A DNA stretch of 64,000 bases from Stenotrophomonas hibiscicola ATCC 19867 (GTDB taxonomy: Bacteria > Pseudomonadota > Gammaproteobacteria > Xanthomonadales > Xanthomonadaceae): NCBI RefSeq assembly GCF_000382065.1, contig NZ_KB907501.1:310001-374000 (forward strand), written 5' to 3'. Each line of letters begins with the position of its first letter. Within the stretch, counting starts at the first letter, position 1. Below the pieces are notes generated by a model. The model was not told the DNA's origin, did no database searches, and was given only the letters and a program-made list of their open reading frames with translations. Shown piece after piece: positions 1-9,275 of the stretch. Made by a program: the position numbers and the translations under genes.

Positions 1-2370
1 CCCGATGGCCTGCAGGATGCGCTGCAGCACCTGAAGGCGCAGGGCGTGACGCTGGACGAGCTGGCGCAATGGCTGCCGCGCATCGACATCGAACCGGTGT
101 TTACCGCGCACCCGACCGAAGCGGTGCGCCGCGCGCTGCTGGAGAAAGAGCAGCTGATGGTGGCCAGCCTGGTCGACAACCTTGATGGCCAGCGCACGCC
201 GGGGGAAGCGGCCGCCGATGCCGCGCGCTTCCGCATGGCGCTGACCGCTTCGTGGCAGACCACCGATTCCTCGCCGGTGCGGCCCACCGTGGACGACGAG
301 CGCGAGCACGTCGGCTTTTATCTGGTACAGGTGCTGTACCGGGTGATCCCGGTGCTGTACGAATCGCTGCAGCAGGCGCTGCGCGATACCTTCGGCGAAG
401 AACTGCCCCTGCCGCGCCTGCTGCGCTTCGGCACCTGGGTGGGCGGCGACATGGACGGCAACCCGAACGTGGATGCCACCACCATCCGCAACACGCTGGA
501 TGCACAGCGGCGGGCAGTGCTGGGGCGCTACCAGAAGGAACTGCTGCAGCTGGCCAGCCTGCTCAGCCAGTCTACCGAGCGGGTGGGTGTGAGTGATGCG
601 TTGCAGGCACGCGTGGCGCAGTATCAGCAGCTGCTGCCGCAGGTGCAGTCGCGCCCGCGCCATGCCGACATGCCGTACCGCCTGCTCAACGACCGCATGC
701 GCGCACGCCTGCAGGCCACGCTGGATGATGGCAGCGGCGCCTACGCCGGCCCCGCCGAACTGATCGACGATCTGCAGCTGATTCTCGACAGCCTGCGCGC
801 CAATCGCGGCGAACATGCCGGCGGCTTTGCCGTGCAGCGTCTGCTGTGGCGGGTGAAGACGTTCGGCTTCCATCTGGCGCGGCTGGATGTGCGCCAGGAA
901 TCGAGCGTGCATGCGCGTGCGCTGGCCACGGTGCTGGGCAGTGACGTAGCGTGGGACGATCTCGGTGCCGTGGGGCGTGCGCGCCTGCTGGCGCCGCATG
1001 CGAGTGGTGACACGCCGTTGCCGAAGGGCGACGACGAAGGCAACCAGCGGCTGGATGCGGTGTTTGCCGCGCTGGCTGATGCACGCGCACGCCATGGCGG
1101 CGATGCACTGGGCAGTTACATCATTTCGATGGCGCACGACCGCAGCGACGTGCTGGCGGTACTGGCGCTGGCGCGGCGCGGTGGCCTGGTCGACGCCGAT
1201 GACACGGTGCCGCTGGACATCGCGCCGCTGTTTGAAACCGTGGATGACCTCAAGCGCGGCACCGCCACGCTGCGCGACCTGCTGGACGACCCGGTGTACC
1301 GCACCCATCTGCGCGCGCGCGGCGACGTGCAGATGGTGATGCTCGGCTACTCGGACAGCAGCAAGGACGGTGGCATCGCCGCCTCGCGCTGGGGCCTGCA
1401 GCGCGCGCAGGTGGAACTGCTGGAGGTGGCGGCCGAGGCGGGCATCCGCCTGACCTTCTTCCATGGCCGTGGCGGCTCGATCAGCCGTGGCGGTGGGAAG
1501 ACCACGCACGCGGTGGATGCTTCACCGCGCGGCAGCATCGATGGCCGCCTGCGGGTGACCGAGCAGGGCGAAGTGATCCATCGCAAATATGGCATCCGCG
1601 CGCTGGCCCTGCGCTCGCTGGAACAGGCCACCGGTGCGGTGCTGCGCGCCAGCCTGCGCCCGCGTGCCGCCGAGCCGCGCGAGGATGCGTGGCGGCCGGT
1701 GATGGACGCGGTGTCATCGGCCAGCAGCGAGGTGTATCGCGCCTTCGTTGGCCAGGCCGGCTTCATGGACTACTTCCGTACCGCCACACCCATCGACGTG
1801 ATCGAGCGGATGACGCTGGGCTCGCGTCCTTCGCGCCGGCTCGGCCAGGATGCGGCACTGGGCAACCTGCGTGCGATTCCCTGGGTGTTTGCCTGGAGCC
1901 AGGCGCGTGCCGTCATTCCCGGCTGGTACGGCGTGGGCAGCGGCCTGCAGGCGGCGGTGGACGCTGGCCATGAAGAGACCCTGCGCGAAATGGCGCGTGA
2001 CTGGCCGTTCTTCCGCACCTTCCTGGACGACATCGCGATGGTGCTGTCCAAGGGTGATATCACCATCGCCGAGCAGTTCTCGCTGTTGTCTGGCGACCTG
2101 CACGGGCGCTTCTTCCCGCAGGTACAGCGCGAACTGGAACTTACCCGGCACTGGCTGCTGGCGCTGATGGACCAGAAGACGCTGCTGGACCATGATGCGC
2201 GGCTGGCGCTGTCGATCCGCCTGCGCAATCCCTACGTCGATCCGATCAGCGTGCTGCAGGTGGATCTGCTGCAGCGCTGGCGGGCCAGCGGGCGCGAGGA
2301 TGACGAGCTGCTGCGCGCGCTGGTGGCGTGCGTGAACGGCGTTTCGCAGGGGGTGCAGAACACGGGTTGA
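1..2370 (+). CDS. ppc: phosphoenolpyruvate carboxylase, 3' part (5' end outside window)
   Basis: Carboxylates phosphoenolpyruvate to oxaloacetate, refilling the TCA cycle; a cytoplasmic homotetramer. The frame is open from base 1, so the start lies upstream and about 789 residues are visible of a family that is usually near 900. Seen: the catalytic VFTAHPTE (codons about 33-40), [10 protein letters not shown] (the usual form is GGDRDGNP, so Met replaces Arg), [10 protein letters not shown], the glycine loop [13 protein letters not shown], and a C-terminus ending in QNTG as PEPC proteins do. The in-frame GTG at 46 is internal and not the true start. Family assignment is certain. Confidence 0.97.
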   Translation, partial: PDGLQDALQHLKAQGVTLDELAQWLPRIDIEPVFTAHPTEAVRRALLEKEQLMVASLVDNLDGQRTPGEAAADAARFRMALTASWQTTDSSPVRPTVDDEREHVGFYLVQVLYRVIPVLYESLQQALRDTFGEELPLPRLLRFGTWVGGDMDGNPNVDATTIRNTLDAQRRAVLGRYQKELLQLASLLSQSTERVGVSDALQARVAQYQQLLPQVQSRPRHADMPYRLLNDRMRARLQATLDDGSGAYAGPAELIDDLQLILDSLRANRGEHAGGFAVQRLLWRVKTFGFHLARLDVRQESSVHARALATVLGSDVAWDDLGAVGRARLLAPHASGDTPLPKGDDEGNQRLDAVFAALADARARHGGDALGSYIISMAHDRSDVLAVLALARRGGLVDADDTVPLDIAPLFETVDDLKRGTATLRDLLDDPVYRTHLRARGDVQMVMLGYSDSSKDGGIAASRWGLQRAQVELLEVAAEAGIRLTFFHGRGGSISRGGGKTTHAVDASPRGSIDGRLRVTEQGEVIHRKYGIRALALRSLEQATGAVLRASLRPRAAEPREDAWRPVMDAVSSASSEVYRAFVGQAGFMDYFRTATPIDVIERMTLGSRPSRRLGQDAALGNLRAIPWVFAWSQARAVIPGWYGVGSGLQAAVDAGHEETLREMARDWPFFRTFLDDIAMVLSKGDITIAEQFSLLSGDLHGRFFPQVQRELELTRHWLLALMDQKTLLDHDARLALSIRLRNPYVDPISVLQVDLLQRWRASGREDDELLRALVACVNGVSQGVQNTG

Positions 2371-2377
2371 TGCGTAT

Positions 2378-2402
2378 CCGCCGGGCATGGCCCGGCGCTA
2401 CC
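2378..2402 (-). repeat. SMAG-type GTAG palindrome, single unit
   Basis: Read on the minus strand it is GGTAG followed by a CGCCGGGC...GCCCGGCG stem. It lies 7 bp after the ppc stop. GTAG-ended short palindromes of this kind are the SMAG family of S. maltophilia. A second small palindrome (GTGCGGGGC/GCCCCGCAC) follows at about 2414. Confidence 0.75.
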
Positions 2403-2437
2403 TGCCTCGGTGGGTGCGGGGCGTGCCCCGCACGCCC

Positions 2438-2944
2438 TCACTCCTCCGGCGACGGAGGATTCGATGCCAGCAGTTCCAGGTGGCGCTGTTCCATTTCCTG
2501 GCGCAGTTGGCGGCGGATCAGCGCTGCGGCCTGGCGGCGCTTCTCGTCCGAGGTGACCGGCTGCAATGTTGGCACCGGCGTCGGCCGGCCTTCCTCATCC
2601 ACGGCCACCATCGTGAAGAAACAGCTGTTGGCGTGGCGCACGCTGCGCTTGAGGATGTCTTCGGCCACCACCTTGATGCCGATCTCCATCGACGAGGTGC
2701 CGGTATGGTTCACCGAGGCCAGGAAGGTGACCAGCTCGCCCACCGCGATGGGCTGGCGGAACATCACCTGGTCCACCGACAGGGTGACCACATAGCTGCC
2801 GGCGTAGCGGCTGGCACAGGCGTAGGCCACCTGATCAAGCAGGCGCAGGATGGCGCCACCGTGGACCTTGCCGGAGAAATTGGCCATGTCCGGCGACATC
2901 AGCACGGTCATGGACAGCTGGTGGGTTTTCAGTTCGGTCGACAT
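2438..2944 (-). CDS. acyl-CoA thioesterase, hotdog fold (YciA/ACOT type)
   Basis: Predicted cytoplasmic hydrolase of acyl-CoA thioesters, 168 aa. Seen: the hotdog helix region with GKVHGGAILRLLDQ followed by the alternating strands of the fold, the typical acyl-CoA hydrolase pattern. A longer open frame runs back to 3031, but its extra 29 residues are translated from a SMAG repeat, so I take the ATG at 2944 (protein begins MSTELKTHQ). It is convergent with ppc. Family known, exact chain-length preference not visible. Confidence 0.9.
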   Translation of the reverse strand: MSTELKTHQLSMTVLMSPDMANFSGKVHGGAILRLLDQVAYACASRYAGSYVVTLSVDQVMFRQPIAVGELVTFLASVNHTGTSSMEIGIKVVAEDILKRSVRHANSCFFTMVAVDEEGRPTPVPTLQPVTSDEKRRQAAALIRRQLRQEMEQRHLELLASNPPSPEE

Positions 2945-2975
2945 GGACCGATTGTATCGGCGTGGCGTAGCTCTT

Positions 2976-3045
2976 GTAGAGCCGAGCCCATGCTCGGCTG
3001 CTCTTGTCGCAAGAAAAAGAAAGCCGAGCATGGGCTCGGCTCTAC
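2976..3045. repeat. SMAG inverted pair
   Basis: Two facing GTAGAGCCGAGC units (2976-2999 and 3023-3045) around a CCCATG-centred stem, separated by an A-rich spacer. Together they form a long hairpin in the spacer between the thioesterase and metK. Confidence 0.85.
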
Positions 3046-3053
3046 AGAACGCA

Positions 3054-3077
3054 GAAGGGCCGCGTGAGCGGCCCTTC
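3054..3077 (-). terminator. putative metK terminator hairpin
   Basis: A perfect 10-bp stem GAAGGGCCGC/GCGGCCCTTC with a 4-nt loop starts 7 bp after the metK stop. On the minus strand the run after the stem (TGCGTTCTGT) is only moderately T-rich, so this is an imperfect intrinsic terminator. Confidence 0.6.
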
Positions 3078-3084
3078 GTGTTTC

Positions 3085-4296
3085 TTACTTCAGCTTCGCA
3101 TCGGCGCGCAGGGCGGCGGCGCGGTCGGTCTTCTCCCAGGAGAAGGCCGTGGCGTTGACGGTCTCGCCTTCGCCGTTGAGGTAGCTGAACTCCTTCGGCT
3201 TGCGGCCGAAGTGGCCGTAGGCCGCAGTCTGCTGGTACATCGGGTGGATCAGGTCCAGCATCTTGATGATGCCGTACGGGCGCAGGTCGAAGTGCTTGCG
3301 GATCAGCTTCTCGATCTTGTCATCGCTGATCTTGCCGGTGCCGAAGGTGGTGACCGAGATCGAGGTCGGCTCGGCCACGCCGATGGCGTAGGAGACCTGC
3401 ACTTCGCAGCGGTCGGCCAGGCCGGCAGCAACCACGTTCTTGGCGACGTAGCGGGCCGCGTAGGCAGCCGAACGGTCGACCTTGGACGGGTCCTTGCCGG
3501 AGAACGCGCCACCACCGTGACGGGCCCAGCCGCCGTAGGTGTCGACGATGATCTTGCGGCCGGTCAGGCCACAGTCGCCCACCGGGCCGCCGATCTCGAA
3601 CTTGCCGGTCGGGTTGATGTGGAACTTGGTACCCTTGTGCAGCCACTTGGCCGGCAGCACCGGCTTGATGATTTCTTCGCGGACGGCCTCGATGAGGTCC
3701 TTCTGCTTGATGCCCGGGGCGTGCTGGGTCGACAGGACCACGGCGTCGATGGCCGAGACCACGCCGTTTTCATAGCGCAGGGTGACCTGGCTCTTGGCGT
3801 CCGGGCGCAGCCACGACAGCGGCGAGTTCTTCTTCTTGCGGATCTTGGCCTGCTGCTCGACCAGGCGGTGCGACAGGTGGATCGCGGCCGGCATGTAGCT
3901 GTCGGTCTCGTTGGTGGCATAGCCGAACATCAGGCCCTGGTCGCCAGCGCCCATTTCTTCCGGCTTCTTGCGGTCCACGCCCTGGGCGATGTGCGGCGAC
4001 TGCTTGCCGATCAGGTTCAGCACGCCGCAGGTGGCGCCGTCGAAGCCGACGTCGGAGCTGTCGTAGCCGATGTCCGTGATGACCTTGCGGGTCAGCGCTT
4101 CCAGGTCGATCCAGGCGCTGGTGGTGATTTCACCGGCCACGATGGCAACGCCGGTCTTGACCATGGTCTCGCAGGCCACGCGGGCACGCTGGTCCTGGGT
4201 CAGGATCGCGTCCAGCACCGCATCGGAGATCTGGTCGGCAACCTTGTCCGGATGGCCTTCAGAGACCGACTCGGAGGTGAAGAGATAGCTGGACAT
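3085..4296 (-). CDS. metK: S-adenosylmethionine synthase
   Basis: Makes S-adenosylmethionine from methionine and ATP; cytoplasmic tetramer. 403 aa. Seen: N-terminal [17 protein letters not shown] (ATP/Mg site), [31 protein letters not shown] and the closing MetK domain. The start at 4296 is fixed by homology ([10 protein letters not shown]) and by an AAGGGA ribosome site 13 nt upstream; the longer frame to 5055 is read-through of the leader. A sigma-70-like promoter lies directly upstream. A 14-codon frame in the leader ends with its TGA overlapping this ATG, probably by chance. Confidence 0.98.
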   Translation of the reverse strand: MSSYLFTSESVSEGHPDKVADQISDAVLDAILTQDQRARVACETMVKTGVAIVAGEITTSAWIDLEALTRKVITDIGYDSSDVGFDGATCGVLNLIGKQSPHIAQGVDRKKPEEMGAGDQGLMFGYATNETDSYMPAAIHLSHRLVEQQAKIRKKKNSPLSWLRPDAKSQVTLRYENGVVSAIDAVVLSTQHAPGIKQKDLIEAVREEIIKPVLPAKWLHKGTKFHINPTGKFEIGGPVGDCGLTGRKIIVDTYGGWARHGGGAFSGKDPSKVDRSAAYAARYVAKNVVAAGLADRCEVQVSYAIGVAEPTSISVTTFGTGKISDDKIEKLIRKHFDLRPYGIIKMLDLIHPMYQQTAAYGHFGRKPKEFSYLNGEGETVNATAFSWEKTDRAAALRADAKLK

Positions 4297-4338
4297 CAGG
4301 CGTAATATCCCTTGATTCGGATGGAAAGATGGGCGCGC

Positions 4339-4366
4339 ATGATACACGGGGTGCGCCGCCTGTGCA
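4339..4366 (-). promoter_or_regulatory. candidate sigma-70 promoter of metK
   Basis: Minus strand TGCACA (4361-4366), 16-nt spacer, TATCAT (4339-4344). Transcription would begin near 4331 and give a leader of only about 35 nt, which argues against a metabolite riboswitch in front of metK. Confidence 0.5.
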
Positions 4367-4419
4367 TTGTGAACCGGTACCGGTTGCCGGTGGTTAAGCC
4401 CGCGTAGGCCTGGCAAGGG

Positions 4420-4479
4420 CCGTCGTGACGGGATTGGGGCCCGGCCTCGAGGCCCAGTGTTCCACCAGCGTGACGACGG
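4420..4479. other. imperfect inverted repeat in the metK / acyltransferase spacer
   Basis: The 330-bp spacer between the divergent metK and acyltransferase genes holds arms CCGTCGT (4420-4426) and ACGACGG (4473-4479) around a perfect 12-bp palindrome GGCCTCGAGGCC (4443-4454). It could be an operator or a chance GC-rich structure. I see nothing else certain there apart from the metK promoter. Confidence 0.3.
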
Positions 4480-4623
4480 ACGGGGCTGTCCAACCCCGGA
4501 CCACGCAGGCCGCGACCCTGCCGGGCCGGCCGTCATCGTTCTGCCCCGAAACCGCCATCTGGCTGCCGCCTGCCGGGCGCAGGCTGTCGGCCAATCCGGC
4601 CGCCGGGCATGAGTGGATCCGCC

Positions 4624-6339
4624 ATGCAGGAACTCGAACAGCGTCTCCAGCAACGCTTCCCCGATTGGTTCCATGGCCGTCGTGGCCAGCTGGCACGGCC
4701 GCTGCTGCGCAGCGTCGGTCGCTGGTCGCGGTTGGACCAGATCGAGGCCTTCCTGAAGCGCAGTGCAGGGTTGCGCGGATTCGGCTTCGTCGCCGCCGCC
4801 CTGGAATTCGTCGATGGCCAGTACCAGGTGGATCCGGCCGCGCTGGCGAAGATCCCGGCCACCGGCCGCCTGCTGATTGTTGCCAATCATCCGTCCGGGG
4901 CGCTGGACGCGCTGGCGCTGCTGGACGCGGTCGGCCGCATCCGCCGTGACGTGCGGATCGTGGCGAACGATCTGTTGGGGGCTATCGCGCCACTGCAGGA
5001 TCTGCTGTTGCCGGTGCGCATCCTTGGCGGCAAGGCCCAGCGCGGCAGTCTGCACGCGGTGGAGGAGGCGCTGGCCGCCGAGCAGTGCGTGATCGTGTTC
5101 CCGGCCGGCGAGGTCTCGCGCCTCTCGCTGCGAGGCATCCGCGATGGTCGCTGGCAGCGCGGGTTCGTGCGCTTTGCCCGCGCCGCCGGGGCGCCGGTGC
5201 TGCCAGTGCGGGTGGAAGCGCGCAACTCAGCGCTGTTCTACGGCGCATCAACCCTGTTCAAGCCGGCCGGCACCGCGCTGCTGGCACGCGAGATGTTCAC
5301 CCGTCGTGGCCGCCCGCTGCGGCTGAGCATCGGCGAGCCGATGCGGCTGGGCGATGGCGGTGACCCGGGCGCACAGCTGCTGGCGGTACGCCGCGCGCTG
5401 TATGCGCTGGGCCGCAATGGCGCGGCCGGCAATGCCGCTGCCTGCGCAGGCCCTGAGCCGCTGGCCGCCCCGGTGCCCCCTTCGCAGGTCGCTGCAGGGA
5501 TTGCCGCAGCGACCCAGCTGGGCCAGACCGCCGATGGCAAGCAGATTCTGCTGGCCACCTGTACTGCCGATTCGCCGCTGCTGCTGGAGCTGGGCCGCCT
5601 GCGCGAACTGACCTTCCGCCAGGTGGGCGAGGGCACCGGGCGCAGCCGTGACCTCGACAACTACGACCCGCAGTACGAGCACATCGTGATCTGGGACGCC
5701 GCCGCGCAGCGCATCGCCGGCGCGTACCGGATCATGCGCGGCGCCCACGCACTGGCCCGGCACGGCCTGTCCGGGCTCTACAGCGCGTCGCTGTTCCGCT
5801 ATTCCGACGATGCCATCACCCACATCGCCGAGGGCCTGGAACTGGGCCGCAGCTTCGTGGTGCCCGACTACTGGGGCAGCCGCAGCCTGGACTATCTGTG
5901 GCAGGGCATCGGCGCCTACCTGCAGTGCCGGCCGGGCATCCGCTACCTGTTCGGCGCCGTGTCGATCAGCGCGGCGCTACCGCGTGAAGCGCGCGAGCAG
6001 CTGGTGGCGTACTACCAGCGCTATTACAGCGGTACCGCTGGCCTGGCCGAATCGAACCGCCCGTTCCAGTACTTCGCCGCACCGCCCAGTTTCGGTGAGC
6101 TGGATGCAGGCGCCGCGTTCGAGGTGCTCAAGGCCAACCTGGCTGCGCTCGGTACCGGCGTACCCACGCTGTACCGCCAGTACACCGATCTGTGTGAACC
6201 CGGTGGTGCCCGCTTCCTCGCCTTCGGTGTCGACCCGGACTTCAGCGATTCGATCGACGGCCTGATCGAAGTGGACCTGTGTGCGATCCGGCCGAACAAG
6301 CGCAAACGCTACCTGCGCGACGCGGGGACGCCGGCATGA
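4624..6339 (+). CDS. bifunctional PlsC-like / GNAT acyltransferase, OlsF-like
   Basis: Predicted ornithine (aminoacyl) lipid synthase of about 571 aa. The N-terminal third is a lysophospholipid acyltransferase domain (NHPSGALD at residues 88-95; [10 protein letters not shown] further on). The C-terminal half (from about residue 310) is an OlsB-type N-acyltransferase: [19 protein letters not shown], then [14 protein letters not shown]. This O-acyltransferase plus N-acyltransferase order is that of OlsF of Serratia. The start at 4624 has GAGTGGA 5-7 nt upstream; the ATG at 4609 is an alternative. Its stop overlaps the next gene by 4 bp (ATGA), so the two are probably translated together. The specific lipid product is inferred. 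Confidence 0.8.
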   Translation: MQELEQRLQQRFPDWFHGRRGQLARPLLRSVGRWSRLDQIEAFLKRSAGLRGFGFVAAALEFVDGQYQVDPAALAKIPATGRLLIVANHPSGALDALALLDAVGRIRRDVRIVANDLLGAIAPLQDLLLPVRILGGKAQRGSLHAVEEALAAEQCVIVFPAGEVSRLSLRGIRDGRWQRGFVRFARAAGAPVLPVRVEARNSALFYGASTLFKPAGTALLAREMFTRRGRPLRLSIGEPMRLGDGGDPGAQLLAVRRALYALGRNGAAGNAAACAGPEPLAAPVPPSQVAAGIAAATQLGQTADGKQILLATCTADSPLLLELGRLRELTFRQVGEGTGRSRDLDNYDPQYEHIVIWDAAAQRIAGAYRIMRGAHALARHGLSGLYSASLFRYSDDAITHIAEGLELGRSFVVPDYWGSRSLDYLWQGIGAYLQCRPGIRYLFGAVSISAALPREAREQLVAYYQRYYSGTAGLAESNRPFQYFAAPPSFGELDAGAAFEVLKANLAALGTGVPTLYRQYTDLCEPGGARFLAFGVDPDFSDSIDGLIEVDLCAIRPNKRKRYLRDAGTPA

Positions 6340-7136
6340 GCGCGCTGGCGAACCTGTCGCCGCACCGGCGCGCAGTGTTCGTCTCCGATGTGCATCTGGG
6401 TTCACGTCATTGCCATGCCACCGAGCTGGCACGGTTCCTCTTGCAGCTGCGTTGCGAACGGTTGTACCTGGTCGGCGACATCATCGACCTGTGGTGGATG
6501 GCGCATCGCCGGGCCAATTGGCGGCAGTCACACAGCGAAGTCATCCAGGCCCTGCATGCATTGCGCCGTGCGGGTACCGAGATCATCTACATCCCCGGCA
6601 ACCACGATGCCTCGCTGCGCCAGGTCTGTGGGCTGATGCTGCCGGCGATGCAGGTGCGCCGCCGCGCCATCCACGTGACCGCCCATGGCCGCCGGCTGCT
6701 GGTCGCGCATGGGGACGAGTACGACGGCGTGACCCACTTCGGTGGCCTGCAGGAGAAATTCGGCGATTGGCTGTACTACCGCATCCTGACCGGCAACCAG
6801 GCGCTGAACGCGGTGCGGCGGCTGCTGGGCATGCGCTACTGGTCATTGTCTGAATTCCTGAAGAAGCGCAGCGGCGCCGCCGAACGCTACATCGAGCGCT
6901 TCGTGCAGGCCGGGCTGGACGATGTCCGCCGTCGCGGGCTGGATGGCATCGTCTGTGGCCACATCCACCGAGCTGCGTTGACTGAACGCGATGGCCTGGT
7001 CTACGCGAACGACGGCGACTGGGTGGAAAGCCTGACCGCGCTGGCCGAAGACCATGATGGCGCGCTGCGCCTGCTGGACCACAACGGCCAGACGCTGGCG
7101 GAGCTGCCGGGCGCACGCATGTCGCAGGCGGCGTAA
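6336..7136 (+). CDS. LpxH-like metallophosphoesterase (COG2908)
   Basis: Calcineurin-type phosphoesterase, 266 aa, related to UDP-2,3-diacylglucosamine diphosphatase. Seen: the metal ligands DVH (residues 18-20), GDIID (47-51), GNHD (88-91) and the late GHIH near 210. It is longer than LpxH itself, carrying an extra segment around residues 120-190, so it is likely an LpxH relative with another phosphorylated or lipid substrate. The start overlaps the upstream acyltransferase stop (ATGA), implying a shared lipid-related role. Confidence 0.82.
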   Translation: MSALANLSPHRRAVFVSDVHLGSRHCHATELARFLLQLRCERLYLVGDIIDLWWMAHRRANWRQSHSEVIQALHALRRAGTEIIYIPGNHDASLRQVCGLMLPAMQVRRRAIHVTAHGRRLLVAHGDEYDGVTHFGGLQEKFGDWLYYRILTGNQALNAVRRLLGMRYWSLSEFLKKRSGAAERYIERFVQAGLDDVRRRGLDGIVCGHIHRAALTERDGLVYANDGDWVESLTALAEDHDGALRLLDHNGQTLAELPGARMSQAA

Positions 7137-7157
7137 CCCGCCCGCGTCTGTACCCTT

Positions 7158-7227
7158 GTAGAGCCGAGCCCATGCTCGGCTGCCGTTACACGCAATGAAG
7201 AGCAGCCGAGCATGGGCTCGGCTCTAC
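7158..7227. repeat. SMAG inverted pair
   Basis: Facing GTAGAGCCGAGCCCATG units (7158-7181 and about 7204-7227) separated by a short spacer, in the gap between the phosphoesterase and the YdjM-like gene. Confidence 0.85.
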
Positions 7228-7259
7228 ATGCACCGCCCGCAAGCCGCTAGCATCGGCCC

Positions 7260-8327
7260 ATGGACTCCCTGACCCAGATCGTGCTCGGTGGCGCCGTCGC
7301 TGCTGCCATCGCCCCGCCTGGCCACCGCCGCGCGGCCCTGCTGGCCGGTGCCGCGCTTGGCACCCTGCCGGACCTCGACGCCCTGTGGCTCGGTTTCACC
7401 GCAGCCGATCCGGTGGCGAACATGATCGAGCACCGCAGTTTCAGTCATTCGCTGCTGGTGCTGCCCTGGGTGGCCGCATTGATCTGGTGGCTGTTCAAGC
7501 GCTTCGGCAATGGCCGCGTCGCGCAGTCACCGCTGCGCTGGTTCTGGGCGATCCAGCTGGCGCTGGTCACCCATCCGCTGTTGGATGCGTTCACCGTCTA
7601 CGGTACCCAGCTGTGGTGGCCGTTGCGGCCACATCCGACCATGGGTTCCAGTGTCTTCATCATCGATCCTGGCTACACGGTATGGCTGCTGCTGGGCTGC
7701 GTGCTGGCCTGGTTTGGTCGCGCCCGGTCCTGGGTGGGCAAGGTGCTGGGCGTGGCGCTGCTGATCAGCAGTGGCTACCTGGGCTGGGGCCTGATCGCCA
7801 AGGCACAGGTCGACCGTGCCGCGCAGCAGAGCCTGTCCGCGATGGGCCTGGGCGATGCGCCGCGCTTCTCGGTGCCGATGCCGTTCAACACCCTGCTGTG
7901 GCGGGTGGTGGCGATGACGCCCAACGGCTACGTGGTGGGTGATCGCTCGCTGGTGGCCGACCACGGGCCGATGCGGTTCGAAGGCCATGCGTCCAACGTG
8001 CAGGCCTTGCGCGAAGCGGGGGGCATTCCGGCAGTGCGGCGCCTGCAGTGGTTCAACCGTGGCTTCATGCGTGCGCAGGTCGTGGACGGCCGGCTGGTGC
8101 TGAGCGACCTGCGCATGGGGCTGGAGCCGGACTACACCTTCAATTTCGTCGTGGCCGAGCAGGCCGACGGGCAGTGGCGGGCAATTGTTCCCGAGCAGGT
8201 GCGCGTGGACTACAGCAGTCCCGCCGCGCGTGCCGACGCCGGTCGCCGCCTGGCGGCGATGTGGCAGCGGATCTGGCAGGAGCCGGCGGCGGCGCCGGGC
8301 GCGGCCGACCACACCGCCGTGCATTGA
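7260..8327 (+). CDS. metal-dependent hydrolase, YdjM/DUF457-like inner-membrane protein
   Basis: 355 aa. The N-terminal part carries the family pattern DSLTQIVLGGAVAAAI, a GTLPDLD turn and the histidine cluster HRSFSHS, followed by several membrane helices up to about residue 190. The C-terminal 150 residues look like a soluble extension. E. coli YdjM is about 196 aa, so this protein is nearly twice as long. Reaction unknown. The ATG lies 33 bp after a SMAG pair, so it probably has its own transcript. Confidence 0.75.
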   Translation: MDSLTQIVLGGAVAAAIAPPGHRRAALLAGAALGTLPDLDALWLGFTAADPVANMIEHRSFSHSLLVLPWVAALIWWLFKRFGNGRVAQSPLRWFWAIQLALVTHPLLDAFTVYGTQLWWPLRPHPTMGSSVFIIDPGYTVWLLLGCVLAWFGRARSWVGKVLGVALLISSGYLGWGLIAKAQVDRAAQQSLSAMGLGDAPRFSVPMPFNTLLWRVVAMTPNGYVVGDRSLVADHGPMRFEGHASNVQALREAGGIPAVRRLQWFNRGFMRAQVVDGRLVLSDLRMGLEPDYTFNFVVAEQADGQWRAIVPEQVRVDYSSPAARADAGRRLAAMWQRIWQEPAAAPGAADHTAVH

Positions 8328-8332
8328 TCAGT

Positions 8333-8357
8333 GGATCCACGCATGGCGTGGCTCTGC
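8333..8357 (-). repeat. SMAG-like palindrome, ATCCACGC subfamily
   Basis: On the minus strand GCAGAGCCACGC CATGCGTGGAT. It has the same stem (ATCCACGC/GCGTGG) as units at 10982, 18895 and 60981, but GCAG replaces GTAG. Confidence 0.6.
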
Positions 8358-8384
8358 GGCCTCGATCGGCAGCAGAACACCGGA

Positions 8385-9212
8385 TCAATACACCGTGGCG
8401 CGGCCCTGGACGAACGAATAGAAGAACACCGCATTCGGGTCGTTCTGCACCAGGCGGAACTCGCGGCGCATGCCTTCCACGGTTTCCTCGTCCACCGAGC
8501 CGGCCTGCAGCAGCTGGTCGGCCGCCGACAGCAGCAGCTGCTCCCAGAACGCGATCATCGTCTTGCGGCGCGCCGGTTCACGGTTGTCCAGGTGGATGGT
8601 CTTGATCTCGGTGTGCACGTCGCGGAAGCCGCCGGCCAGGAGCAGGTTGCCCAGCTTGGCGCCGACGAACGGGTCGCCACCATGGTCGTACTGGAAATCG
8701 TTGAACGCCATCCAGTAGCGCCAGATGTGCGGCGAATACGGATCGAGCAGGAAAGAGGCGTTCATCACCTCGGTGATGTACACCGGCGAACCCGGTGCCA
8801 GCACGCGGCGCACTTCGCTGAGTACGCGCGCCGGTGACGGCACGTGTTCCAGCACCCAGCACAGGAACGCGGAGTCGAAGCTGCGGGCCTCGAACGGCAG
8901 CTCGCCGGCATCGGCCTGCTGCAGGGTGTAGCGGTCGCTGCACCATGGCGTACGCGCCAGGTTTTCGCGTGCGGTAGCCAGCTGCGCTTCGCTCAGGTCC
9001 ACGCCGGTCACGTGCAGCTCGGGAAAGCGGCGCAGCAGGATCTCGGTCTGTGCACCAACGCCACTGCCGACTTCCAGCAGGCGCCGCGCGCCGCTGTAGT
9101 CGATCTGGCCGAAGATGCTCGATTCCAGCAGCCGGGCCTGGGTCATGAGGCGCTGCTGCTCGGTGCCGGAAAACCCGTGGAGGTAGGTGGGAGAGGAGAT
9201 CGGCGGGGTCAT
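8385..9212 (-). CDS. class I SAM-dependent methyltransferase
   Basis: 275 aa, cytoplasmic. Seen: motif I LLEVGSGVGAQTE near residue 45, the acidic end of strand 2 (VTGVDLS), motif IV FDSAFLCWVLEHVP, then RRVLAPGSPVYITE. This is the methyltransferase-11/25 fold. The substrate cannot be read from the sequence. It is the first of a minus-strand run with dusB, 63 bp downstream of the dusB stop. Confidence 0.8.
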   Translation of the reverse strand: MTPPISSPTYLHGFSGTEQQRLMTQARLLESSIFGQIDYSGARRLLEVGSGVGAQTEILLRRFPELHVTGVDLSEAQLATARENLARTPWCSDRYTLQQADAGELPFEARSFDSAFLCWVLEHVPSPARVLSEVRRVLAPGSPVYITEVMNASFLLDPYSPHIWRYWMAFNDFQYDHGGDPFVGAKLGNLLLAGGFRDVHTEIKTIHLDNREPARRKTMIAFWEQLLLSAADQLLQAGSVDEETVEGMRREFRLVQNDPNAVFFYSFVQGRATVY

Positions 9213-9275
9213 GGAGGCGGGCTCTCGGAGTTCAATTCGGTCGAGCAGGCTCGACGTTGCGACGCGGCAGGGCGG

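Noticed and set aside
3004..4305. 433-aa plus-strand open frame over metK
   Set aside because: Antisense shadow of metK; its first residues are translated from a SMAG repeat.
4303..4345. 14-codon leader ORF overlapping the metK start
   Set aside because: No ribosome site of its own, no methionine-rich or attenuator-like content; overlap of TGA with ATG is probably chance.
4297..4623. SAM or SAH riboswitch ahead of metK
   Set aside because: A promoter-like pair leaves only about 35 nt of leader, and I could not match the spacer to the SAM-I, SAM-II or SAH conserved cores.
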